From assembly GCA_035315885.1 (NCBI GenBank), contig DATFXM010000066.1:1-64000 (forward strand): a stretch of 64,000 nucleotides of DNA, read 5' to 3'. Within the stretch, counting starts at the first letter, position 1; every line of letters starts with the position of its first letter. Position numbers and translations under genes: made by a program. Shown here piece by piece: positions 52,922-60,922 of this stretch. Under the pieces are notes generated by a model, which had not been told where the DNA came from, searched no databases, and saw only the letters and a list, made by a program, of their open reading frames with translations. This stretch comes from DATFXM01 sp035315885. Its GTDB lineage: Bacteria; Acidobacteriota; Blastocatellia; UBA7656.

Positions 52922-54100
52922 TTACAAGAGTTCAAAAATCCCCGCGGCGCCCATCCCGCCGCCCACGCACATCGTCACCATCCCGTACCGCGCGTTTCTC
53001 CTGCGCATCTCGTGAAGAAGGGTCGCGGTGAGTTTCGCGCCGGTACATCCGAGGGGATGACCGAGTGCAACTGCGCCGCCGTTTACGTTCAATCGCGACT
53101 GATCGATCCCCAGCTCCTTCACTACCGCCAGCGCTTGCGCGGCGAAGGCCTCGTTCAGTTCAATCACTTCGATCTGGTCGAGAGTGAGGCCGGCGATTTT
53201 CAAGGCCTTGGGCACAGCCTGAACCGGTCCAATGCCCATATAGTCCGGATCTACGCCGGCCGTCGCGAACGCAATCATCCGCGCCATCGGCCTCAACCCA
53301 AGCTCCTTCGCTTTTACATCGGACATCACCAGTGCGGCGGCCGCGCCATCCGAAGTTTGCGAAGAGTTACCGGCGGTCACCGTGCCGCGCGCGTGAAATG
53401 CAGGCCTGAGTTTTGCGAGCGCCTCCATCGAGGTATCCGCGCGCGGTCCCTCATCTGTATGGAACGAAAGCTCGCGGGCGGCGCGCTTGCCTTTGGCGTC
53501 GAGCTCAACCGTTCTAACCTTCACCGGCACGATCTCGTCCTTGAACCTGCCTTCCGCGATTGCCGCGATGGCCTTCTGATGGCTGGCCAGCGCAAACTGG
53601 TCTGCCTCTTCTCGAGAGATCGAGTATTTCCTGGCAACGTTTTCGGCGGTCAGACCCATGCTCAGGTAAAAGTCGGGGATTGTCTCGACGAGCGTGGGAT
53701 TGGGCCTGATATTGTGACCGCCCATCGGAATCATGCTCATCGTTTCGGTCCCGCCTGCTACGATGCAATCTGCCCACCCGCACCTGATTCTCTCGGCCGC
53801 AAAAGCGATTGCCTGAAGACCAGACGAGCAGAACCGATTGATGGTCACCGCCGACGTCTCTTTTGGAATCCCCGCAAGCCAGGCTGCCTGTCGAGCGACG
53901 TTCATTCCGCTCTCCGCTTCCGGAGTAGCGCAACCGAGAATGACGTCTTCGATCATCGACACCTCAACGCCCGGGGCTCGTTCTACTGCGGCCTTGATGG
54001 TCGCCGCAGCCATATCGTCGGGCCGAGTGTCCTTCAAAGTGCCCCGCGGCGCCTTACCCACCGCCGTCCTCACTGAGCTGACTATCACTGCATCTTTCAT
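52922..54100 (-). CDS. fadA: Acetyl-CoA C-acyltransferase (thiolase) FadA
   Basis: 392 aa, standard thiolase length. It cleaves 3-ketoacyl-CoA with CoA to give acetyl-CoA. The nucleophilic cysteine is in INRFCSSGLQAIA (about residue 90), the histidine in GGAVALGHPLGCTGAK and the second cysteine in TMCVGGGMGAAG. The frame extends to 54232, but GGAGCG before ATG 54100 and the standard N-terminus KDAVIVSSVRTAVG fix the start. Between fadN and fadE, as in the B. subtilis fadNAE operon. Confidence 0.93.
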   Translation of the reverse strand: MKDAVIVSSVRTAVGKAPRGTLKDTRPDDMAAATIKAAVERAPGVEVSMIEDVILGCATPEAESGMNVARQAAWLAGIPKETSAVTINRFCSSGLQAIAFAAERIRCGWADCIVAGGTETMSMIPMGGHNIRPNPTLVETIPDFYLSMGLTAENVARKYSISREEADQFALASHQKAIAAIAEGRFKDEIVPVKVRTVELDAKGKRAARELSFHTDEGPRADTSMEALAKLRPAFHARGTVTAGNSSQTSDGAAAALVMSDVKAKELGLRPMARMIAFATAGVDPDYMGIGPVQAVPKALKIAGLTLDQIEVIELNEAFAAQALAVVKELGIDQSRLNVNGGAVALGHPLGCTGAKLTATLLHEMRRRNARYGMVTMCVGGGMGAAGIFELL

Positions 54101-54152
54101 TTCATTCGCTCCAGTATTCTGTTCGCAGTTATTCAAGCCTCGAAAAGCATTC

Positions 54153-56558
54153 TTAGTTTCTGAGTGGTTTGCCGGTCTTGAGCATGTACTGAATCCGCTC
54201 CTGAGTCTTACGCTCGCCGCAGAGCGACACAAATGCCTCGCGCTCGAGATCCAGCAGGTACTGCTCGGAGACCAGAGTTCGGTGTGACAGATCGCCTCCG
54301 GTTATGATGTACGCAAGCTTCTTGGCCACGTGAGCGTCGTACTCACTGATGAAGCCTCCGCGAACCATCATGTGTATTGCCAGCTTGATGGTCGCAAGCG
54401 CCGACTCGCCGGGAACCGGAATGTCGGTTCTCGGTTTCGGAGCGAGATACCCGTCTTGAACCATCGCGAGTGCGGTGTGCTTGGCGTCTTCAATCAGTCG
54501 AGCGCGGTTCATCGTGACAGGGTCGCTGTCGCGAAGGAACCCTAACTCTTTCGCCTCGTCCGCCGATGTCGAGACCGTAGCCGTCGCGATCGTCTGCGAG
54601 ACATGCTTTATTCTCGGGAAGAGGTCTTCGTCGGGTGCTGCACCTTCCGTCGCCCGCAGCACCATCTCTTTTACTCCGCCCCCTGCCGGTATCAGCCCAA
54701 CCCCGACTTCAACCAGTCCGATATAGCTTTCGGCGGCTGCACGAGTCTTGTCGCCGTGCATCGTTATTTCGCACCCGCCGCCCAGGGCCATCCCCTGAGG
54801 CGCAACCACCACCGGCTTTGCCGAGTATCGAAGATTCATATTCGCGTTCTGAAACTGGCGGACCGACATCGCGATTTCATCCCACTCGCCCTCCTGAATT
54901 CCCAACAGCAGCATCATGATGTTCGCGCCTACCGAAAAGTTTTCCGCCTCATTCGCGATGACCAGCGCCTCGAAGTTCTCTCCGACCTCCTTCACCGAAA
55001 AATTCATCATCGAGACCATGTCGCCGCCTATCGCGTTCATCTTGGCGTGAAACTCCAGACACGCGACCCCGTCGCCAAGATCGATAAGCGAAGCCGAAGC
55101 ATTCTTCTTGACGACCGTCTGCCGCTCCTTCAAAGACTTCAGGATTATTACACCCTGGCGCTCCGGCTCCGCCTTGTAGTCCCCACCGATCGCGTCGTAG
55201 TAAAAGCGCCGGCCTTCACGAGCCTGATAGAAGCTCTTGTTGCCGTCACGTACCATCTTCTCCACCCACGCCGGCACCGTTAGACCGTCATCCCTCATCT
55301 TTGCAAGCGACTGCTCGAGTCCGATCACATCCCAAAGTTCGAACGTGCCGACCTCGTGGTTGAAGCCCCATCGCACCGCGTTGTCGATGCTGACGATGTC
55401 ATCGGCGATTTCCGGAACTCGATTGGCGGCGTAGATCAGGTTTCGGCTCATGGTCTTCCATAAGAATTCGCCCACCCGGTCTTTCCCGTAGACCAACGTT
55501 CGAATCCGTTCCGTCGTGCTCTCGATCCCGCGGGCGGCATCCAGGGAAGGAAACCGCACCTTTGTCGGTGCCTTGTACTCGAGTGTCTTCCAATCAAGGG
55601 CCCAGTATTCGGTCTTGCTGCCCTCTCCCTTTTGCTTCTTGTAAAAGCCCTGGCCCGCCTTGTTTCCAATCCAACCCCGCTTCAGCATCTCTCTCATGAA
55701 ATCGGGAGGGACCAGCGATTCGCGACTCTCATCGTTGGGCACTGCGGCATAGAGGTTGTCTGCGACGTACAATGACGTGTCCAGGCCCACGAGATCTGTC
55801 GTTCGGAAGGACGCTGATTTGGGGCGTCCCACAACCGGACCGGTCATCGCATCCACTTCTTCAATCGTGTAGTCCCCTTCCATCATCACCCGGACGGTGT
55901 TCAATGCGCTGAATGTCGCAAGACGGTTCGCGATGAAGTTCGGAGTATCCTTGGCGAACACGACACCTTTCCCCAGCCTACGGTCGCAATAGTCGGCTAC
56001 GAAGCCGGTGACGTCTTCCAGCGTCTCGGCAGTGGGAATGATCTCAAGCAGTTTCAGGTAGCGAGGGGGATTGAAGAAATGAGTTCCGAGAAAATGTTTG
56101 CGGAAATCGTCGGACAATCCCTGGGCCATCGCCTTGATCGAGATACCCGAGGTGTTCGAGCTGACGATCGTTCCGGGCTTTCGCACTCGGTCGACGCGCG
56201 CAAACAGATCACGCTTTATCTCAAGTTTTTCGATCACCGCTTCAATGATCCACTGAGCGCCCGACAGCTTCTCCAGGTCGTCTTCGAAGTTGCCGGTTAA
56301 GACCAAACTGGCAACCGATGGCGCAAAGAAAGCCGCAGGCTTGATCTTCTTCGCGGCTTCCAGGCCTGCATTCACTATTCGATTCCGCACAGCGCGGTCA
56401 TCCAGAGAGAGTCCCCTGGCTTTTTCCTGCGCAGTGAGCTCGCGCGGCGCCATGTCGAGGAGCAACACCTCGACCCCGGCGTTCGCGAGATGGGCGGCGA
56501 TCTGTGCGCCCATGGTGCCCGATCCGAGCACCGCCACTTTGTCGACCTTGAAATTCAC
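54153..56558 (-). CDS. fadN: 3-Hydroxyacyl-CoA dehydrogenase / enoyl-CoA hydratase FadN
   Basis: 801 aa. The domain order is dehydrogenase first, hydratase last, as in FadN of Bacillus and opposite to E. coli FadB. NAD motif VLGSGTMGAQIAAHLANAG, dehydrogenase signature THFFNPPRYLKLLEI and C-terminal dehydrogenase domain near 185-420. The hydratase/crotonase part occupies about 480-690 (VVVAPQGMALGGGCEI, GLVEVGVGLIPAGGGVKE). It hydrates enoyl-CoA and oxidises the hydroxyacyl-CoA for FadA. It is separated by 52 bases from fadA. Confidence 0.92.
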   Translation of the reverse strand: MNFKVDKVAVLGSGTMGAQIAAHLANAGVEVLLLDMAPRELTAQEKARGLSLDDRAVRNRIVNAGLEAAKKIKPAAFFAPSVASLVLTGNFEDDLEKLSGAQWIIEAVIEKLEIKRDLFARVDRVRKPGTIVSSNTSGISIKAMAQGLSDDFRKHFLGTHFFNPPRYLKLLEIIPTAETLEDVTGFVADYCDRRLGKGVVFAKDTPNFIANRLATFSALNTVRVMMEGDYTIEEVDAMTGPVVGRPKSASFRTTDLVGLDTSLYVADNLYAAVPNDESRESLVPPDFMREMLKRGWIGNKAGQGFYKKQKGEGSKTEYWALDWKTLEYKAPTKVRFPSLDAARGIESTTERIRTLVYGKDRVGEFLWKTMSRNLIYAANRVPEIADDIVSIDNAVRWGFNHEVGTFELWDVIGLEQSLAKMRDDGLTVPAWVEKMVRDGNKSFYQAREGRRFYYDAIGGDYKAEPERQGVIILKSLKERQTVVKKNASASLIDLGDGVACLEFHAKMNAIGGDMVSMMNFSVKEVGENFEALVIANEAENFSVGANIMMLLLGIQEGEWDEIAMSVRQFQNANMNLRYSAKPVVVAPQGMALGGGCEITMHGDKTRAAAESYIGLVEVGVGLIPAGGGVKEMVLRATEGAAPDEDLFPRIKHVSQTIATATVSTSADEAKELGFLRDSDPVTMNRARLIEDAKHTALAMVQDGYLAPKPRTDIPVPGESALATIKLAIHMMVRGGFISEYDAHVAKKLAYIITGGDLSHRTLVSEQYLLDLEREAFVSLCGERKTQERIQYMLKTGKPLRN

Positions 56559-56600
56559 GATCTTGCCTCCAATCGATTTCTTGCCGAGACGACGAATAAG

Positions 56601-58436
56601 CTAAGCTGCTGCTACCGGCGCATCAGTGATGTACAGACGATCGATAACGTCTCGATACATCGTTTCAATCACATTTCGGCGGGGCTTCAGCGTCGGAGTC
56701 AGCTCTCCGGTGCTTGTGCTCAGCTCCCGCGAAAGCAACGCAATCTTCTTGACCTTTTCAAACCGGGCGGCTTCGCTGGTGTACTTCTCGACCTGGCGTT
56801 GCATCAGGTCCAGAATCCTTGGATCGGCCAACAACTCCTCGTCGTTCTGATATGGAATCGACTTCAGCCGCGCGTATTCTCGCAGCAGATCCATGTTTGG
56901 AACGATCAGCGCCGACGGGAACTTCCGCGAGTTGCCCACTACCACCACCTGAGATACAAATCTGCTGGACTTGATCAACGCTTCTATGCGCTGCGGCGCA
57001 ATGTATTTTCCGCCGCTGGTCTTTATCAGGTCCTTTTTTCGATCGGTAATAGTAAGGAAGCCATCCTCGTCAAGGTGTCCGATGTCGCCGGTGTGAAACC
57101 AGCCTTCCTCATCAAACGATTCGATGTTCGCGGCCGGACGGTTGTAGTAGCCCTTCATGACGATGTCGCCCTTTACCAGGACTTCGCCATCGGGGGCAAT
57201 TTGCACTTGCACCCCATCGAGTACGCGACCGACTGTCCCGATCCTGTTGTGCTGTTCGGTGTTGCACGATATCGTCGGCGAGGTCTCAGTAAGCCCGTAC
57301 CCCTGAAGTATCGGTAGTCCCGCGGCCCAGAAAAGATGCGTGATTTCAGGCGCGAGCGGCGCTCCGCCGGAGATGAAACAGCGGATACGTCCGCCAACCG
57401 CTTCGCGCCACTTGTTGAAGACGAGGGCGTCAGCGATCTTATGCGCCAGGCGGAGCACCAGGCCGGCTCTTCCTGTACCGTTTGTTCTCTCACTCCACCG
57501 CCGCCCGACCCTCAACGCCCATAAGAAAATCTGCTTCCGCGGAAATCCTGCCTCGATTCCCTTCTGCATTATGCGAGCGTATATCTTTTCGAACATTCTG
57601 GGGACGCTGGTCATCACCGTGGGATGAACCTCCAGAAGGTTCTGCCCAACGGATTCAATGCTCTCGGCGAACGCTATGACCGTCCCTACGCGAAGGTAGA
57701 TGTAGATCACCGCACGTTCGAATACGTGAGAAAAAGGGAGATACGTGAGCGCTACGTCGCCGCGGTCGTCCAGCGACAGCCATCGACAACCATTCAGCGC
57801 GTTGCTTACCAGATTCTTGTGAGTGAGCATCACGCCTTTTGGCTCACCGGTCGTGCCGGACGTGTACAACAACGTTGCAAGATCTTCAGCGGATGCGGTC
57901 TTCCAGAGTTGTTCAAATCGGCCGGGCTGTTCTGCGCCCGATTCCCTGCCCCGATCGACCAATTCCTCCAATGACAAGATGCGCACGCCGTCTTCGCGAG
58001 TTACCAGATCAGGCTTTCCATCGAACGTGAACACAAACTTGATTGAGGGGACTCGCGAGATCAATTGAATCGCATCGGGAAGAAACGAGGAGGAAACAAA
58101 GATTGCGCAGGCGGTGGCGTCGTTCAGGATGTACTCGACCTGCTGCAATGACTGGGTAGCATAGATCGGTACGTCCACCGCTCCGGCAGCAAGGGAAGCC
58201 AGATCGGCGAGCGTCCATGCGGGACGGTTCTCGGACCAGATCGCAATTCGTTCCCCGCGGTTGATGCCCAGGACGTGCAGGCCGAGCGCGAGTTCCCTGA
58301 CTCTTCGCCCGACCTCGCCAAAGGAAAGCGATCGCCACTCCCCGCCTTTCTTGAAGCGGAAACACGCTCGGTCGCGGTGACGGTCTACTGCGTCGCTGAA
58401 CAATTCGTTGAGTGTTGTCGGTTGCGTCTCTGGCAT
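56601..58436 (-). CDS. lcfA: Long-chain fatty acid-CoA ligase (AMP-forming)
   Basis: 611 aa FadD15-like enzyme that activates fatty acids for beta-oxidation. P-loop LLYTSGTTGEPKGVMLTH, QGYGLTETSPTISCN, EEGWFHTGDIGHLDEDGFL, hinge ITDRKKDLIKTSGGKYIAPQ, and the C-terminal lysine region near TLKPRRNVI. No transmembrane segment; expected at the inner face of the membrane. It lies 27 bases after fadR and 42 before fadN, so it is the first catalytic gene of the operon. The symbol follows the Bacillus lcfA-fadR pairing. Confidence 0.9.
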   Translation of the reverse strand: MPETQPTTLNELFSDAVDRHRDRACFRFKKGGEWRSLSFGEVGRRVRELALGLHVLGINRGERIAIWSENRPAWTLADLASLAAGAVDVPIYATQSLQQVEYILNDATACAIFVSSSFLPDAIQLISRVPSIKFVFTFDGKPDLVTREDGVRILSLEELVDRGRESGAEQPGRFEQLWKTASAEDLATLLYTSGTTGEPKGVMLTHKNLVSNALNGCRWLSLDDRGDVALTYLPFSHVFERAVIYIYLRVGTVIAFAESIESVGQNLLEVHPTVMTSVPRMFEKIYARIMQKGIEAGFPRKQIFLWALRVGRRWSERTNGTGRAGLVLRLAHKIADALVFNKWREAVGGRIRCFISGGAPLAPEITHLFWAAGLPILQGYGLTETSPTISCNTEQHNRIGTVGRVLDGVQVQIAPDGEVLVKGDIVMKGYYNRPAANIESFDEEGWFHTGDIGHLDEDGFLTITDRKKDLIKTSGGKYIAPQRIEALIKSSRFVSQVVVVGNSRKFPSALIVPNMDLLREYARLKSIPYQNDEELLADPRILDLMQRQVEKYTSEAARFEKVKKIALLSRELSTSTGELTPTLKPRRNVIETMYRDVIDRLYITDAPVAAA

Positions 58437-58463
58437 TGTTTGACCGCTCTGCTTATGCTCTCG

Positions 58464-59165
58464 TCATTTGCTGGCTACACCATTCAAGACCAGATCGAAA
58501 ACCACGTCGGCGGTTGAAACGAGGTTGTATCGTTTGCGGCTGAGGACCCAGTTGGTGGCCATTTCATCCAGTGCTCCGAACAGGACCTTCGAGGCGATCG
58601 TGGTGTTGAGATTTTTTCTAAAGACGCCGCGTTGCTGACCCTCCTGAATGACCTGCCGGATGAGCTCAAGATATTCGGTGACCTTCGTGGCTGAAAACTG
58701 TTCCATGAACTTGGTGGAGGATCGCAGTTCAACCTGAAACACGATTGCCAGATCCCGATCGCTGCCAAGCCTGTCCAGATGTGCGTACACGATTCTCTTG
58801 AGTTTTTCGATGGGGTCTCGGACGGCTTTAAGCTGTTGCTTTCCTCGCTCCAGGGCTTCGTCCATGACGTGATTGAAGATCGAGACCAGGATATCGTCTT
58901 TGTTTTTGAAGTACAGATAGACCGTCCCATCGGCGACGCCGGCCTCTCGAGCGACATCTGCGACTTTCGAGTTGAAGAATCCGCTGCTGGCGAACACTTT
59001 TATCGCCGCGCGAAGTATCGCTTCGTATTTGCCATTGAGTCGGGCTCGCGGGCCGGAGGCGCTGTCCGGTTGATCGAGGGCTTCGGAGCGTCTGACTCTA
59101 AGGGCCTGTCGTTTGACCGGTGCATTTGCTCGGCTGGTCTGCGCTGTCTTGTTAGTTGTGCTCAT
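58464..59165 (-). CDS. fadR: TetR-family fatty acid regulator FadR
   Basis: 233 aa. A 45-residue basic N-terminal extension precedes the TetR DNA-binding domain (ILRAAIKVFASSGFFNSKVA, EAGVADGTVYLYFKNKDDIL). The C-terminal part (LAIVFQVELRSSTKFMEQF, FGALDEMATNWVLSRKRYNL) matches the acyl-CoA-binding domain of Bacillus-type FadR, unrelated to GntR-type E. coli FadR. Expected to repress the operon until long-chain acyl-CoA binds. The perfect operator-like repeat at 59269-59286 overlaps its own promoter, so it is probably autoregulated. ATG 59165. Confidence 0.88.
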   Translation of the reverse strand: MSTTNKTAQTSRANAPVKRQALRVRRSEALDQPDSASGPRARLNGKYEAILRAAIKVFASSGFFNSKVADVAREAGVADGTVYLYFKNKDDILVSIFNHVMDEALERGKQQLKAVRDPIEKLKRIVYAHLDRLGSDRDLAIVFQVELRSSTKFMEQFSATKVTEYLELIRQVIQEGQQRGVFRKNLNTTIASKVLFGALDEMATNWVLSRKRYNLVSTADVVFDLVLNGVASK

Positions 59166-59268
59166 TCTGAAAATCCCGATGTTGAGCCGCCATCAGTCTG
59201 AAGATTCTGCAGGCGACAACTCTCGAAACTGGCTGACCTCACCATTCCTCAGGCCCAAAAAGCCCAAC

Positions 59269-59286
59269 TGAATGATGGTTCATTCA
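59269..59286. promoter_or_regulatory. FadR operator-like inverted repeat
   Basis: TGAATGATGGTTCATTCA has perfect seven-base arms (59269-59275 and 59280-59286) with a four-base centre. The half-site TGAATGA agrees with the operator I recall for TetR-family FadR of Bacillus. It begins four bases past the -10 box of the minus-strand promoter, covering the transcription start, an ideal repression site. Confidence 0.75.
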
Positions 59287-59290
59287 TCGC

Positions 59291-59320
59291 ATTGTTACCC
59301 GAAACCTGGTCGTTTTGCAA
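59291..59320 (-). promoter_or_regulatory. Promoter of the fadR-lcfA-fadN-fadA-fadE operon
   Basis: Minus strand TTGCAA (59315-59320), then TAACAAT (59291-59297) after exactly 17 bases. The leader would be about 120 nt to ATG 59165. The remaining gap 59166-59469 has no gene. Confidence 0.5.
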
Positions 59321-59469
59321 CCCGGTTCTTATGTACAATCATTGGTCCACGAGCGATCGTGCTACCATCTGAGTCCACAAGACCTCCCGGGTCACCTTGA
59401 ACCAAAAGCTCAAGAGAATATCGTCGTGATTAAAATCAACGACACGCATTCATCAGCGGGAGCAAAACA

Positions 59470-60165
59470 ATGACTGCATTCTGTCTGTTACACAGCAGCG
59501 GACAAGGCCCGGAAGGGTGGAAGCTAGTCGTACGCGAGCTGGAACGGCGCGGTCACCGGGCTCTGACCCCGGCATTTCACCTGGACAAAACCGACGAGGG
59601 AGCGGCATGGCATGCCGATACAATCGTCGACGCTCTCAAAAGTTCAGGCCACGACCCATCAAGCGTTATTTGTGTCGCACATTCAGCCGCCGGGATTTAT
59701 CTCCCTATAATTGCGGACCGTTGGCCGGCACGTCGCATGGTATTCCTTGCTGCGGTGATTCCGCGCCCAGGCATCAGCATCAGGGACCAGCTTCGAGCTG
59801 ATCCTTCGATGTTTAATCCGGCGTGGATTGGTAAGAATCCCATGGAGGTCGATGTTGCCCTGGAGTTTGTGTTTCACGACTGTCCGGCAAGTCGTCTCGA
59901 ATGGGCGCTGTCAACGCGCGTCCTTTTTTACGCGAAACGCGCTATCGAAGAGGCGTGTCCCCTATCGACGTGGCCTGCGGTGCCGGCAAGCTACATTGTT
60001 TGTACAGAAGACCGGACGATCTCGCCGGCCTGGCAACGCAGGGTGGCGCGCGAGTGGCTGAATGTGGAGCCCGTCGAAATCTCCAGCGGCCATGCGCCGC
60101 TAGTTAGTCAGCCTGAAGCTCTCGCTGAAGTGCTGGATGGGTTGGCAGCGATGACGCGAGACTAG
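59470..60165 (+). CDS. Alpha/beta hydrolase
   Basis: 231 aa. AFCLLHSSGQGPEGWK holds the oxyanion-hole strand, VICVAHSAAGIYLP the nucleophile serine, and SSGHAPLVSQPE the histidine near residue 215, with an acid likely in VCTEDRTISP. It resembles small esterases of the salicylate-esterase (MenH/EstC-like) kind. Substrate unknown. Divergent from fadR across the operator gap; no clear link to fat metabolism. Confidence 0.78.
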   Translation: MTAFCLLHSSGQGPEGWKLVVRELERRGHRALTPAFHLDKTDEGAAWHADTIVDALKSSGHDPSSVICVAHSAAGIYLPIIADRWPARRMVFLAAVIPRPGISIRDQLRADPSMFNPAWIGKNPMEVDVALEFVFHDCPASRLEWALSTRVLFYAKRAIEEACPLSTWPAVPASYIVCTEDRTISPAWQRRVAREWLNVEPVEISSGHAPLVSQPEALAEVLDGLAAMTRD

Positions 60166-60232
60166 CGATTCTGTGAGGGGTTTCGAGAGGAGTTTACACG
60201 CCGACTTCGCGGATTTTCTTTGAACCCGGATC

Positions 60233-60835
60233 TCAGTTTTGCGATTCAACACTCAACAGCGAATAGCCCAGTCGCCGGGCGAGCCGGTAAAGAAGTGGAA
60301 TCGGGAGGCCCACGACGTTGAAGTAGTTCCCCGCTATTTCCTCGACGAACACACCCCCGAAGCCCTGTATTCCGTAGGCGCCTGCTTTGTCCATGGGTTC
60401 GCCGGTATTCACATACCATTCGATTTCTTCTTCGGACAGCTTGGCAAACCGGACTAAAGTTTTTTCGTAGTCGGCCACCTCTTTGCGAGTCTCAACGTCG
60501 TACAGGGCTATACCGGTCATGACCGCGTGCCAGTTTCCGGAGAGCTCGCGTAGCATCCGCGCCGCGTCTTCTTTGTCTTGCGGTTTGCCGAGAAGGGTAC
60601 CTTTCAAAACGACGACGGTATCGGCTCCAATCACCAGTCCGCGCTCGCAAGTTCGCGCAACTGATACTACTTTAGCGCGTGAAATGCGTGTGATATAATC
60701 CGGGGGCGCTTCATTTGGGTGAGGCCGCTCAGAGACCTTACTTGGCAGGATCTCGAATTCGACACCGAGTTTTTGGAGTATTTCAGCGCGTCGTGGAGAT
60801 GAGGAGGCAAGGATTATCTTGTTTTGCTTGTCACG
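60233..60835 (-). CDS. maf: Maf family nucleotide pyrophosphatase
   Basis: 200 aa. N-terminal IILASSSPRRAEILQKLG with the conserved SxSPRR motif, then LVIGADTVVVL, LRELSGNWHAVMTGIAL and the C-terminal MDKAGAYGIQGFGGVFVEEI with NVVGLPIPLLYRL. Maf removes pyrophosphate from non-standard or modified pyrimidine nucleotides (dTTP/UTP type) and can affect septum formation. ATG 60835; GTG 60853 would add six residues. Divergent from the cytochrome gene. Confidence 0.9.
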   Translation of the reverse strand, partial: RDKQNKIILASSSPRRAEILQKLGVEFEILPSKVSERPHPNEAPPDYITRISRAKVVSVARTCERGLVIGADTVVVLKGTLLGKPQDKEDAARMLRELSGNWHAVMTGIALYDVETRKEVADYEKTLVRFAKLSEEEIEWYVNTGEPMDKAGAYGIQGFGGVFVEEIAGNYFNVVGLPIPLLYRLARRLGYSLLSVESQN

Positions 60836-60922
60836 CATCGCGCGGGGTCCCACTTATAGATGTGCCGGCTCACTGAAAAAGGGTCGCTCACACTTTTTGA
60901 TCAACCTGTAGGGAGGTTAACT

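Noticed and set aside
53012..54076. Plus-strand open frame of 354 codons
   Set aside because: Antisense shadow of fadA, rich in Arg/His/Gly as expected for a mirror frame of GC-rich coding sequence.
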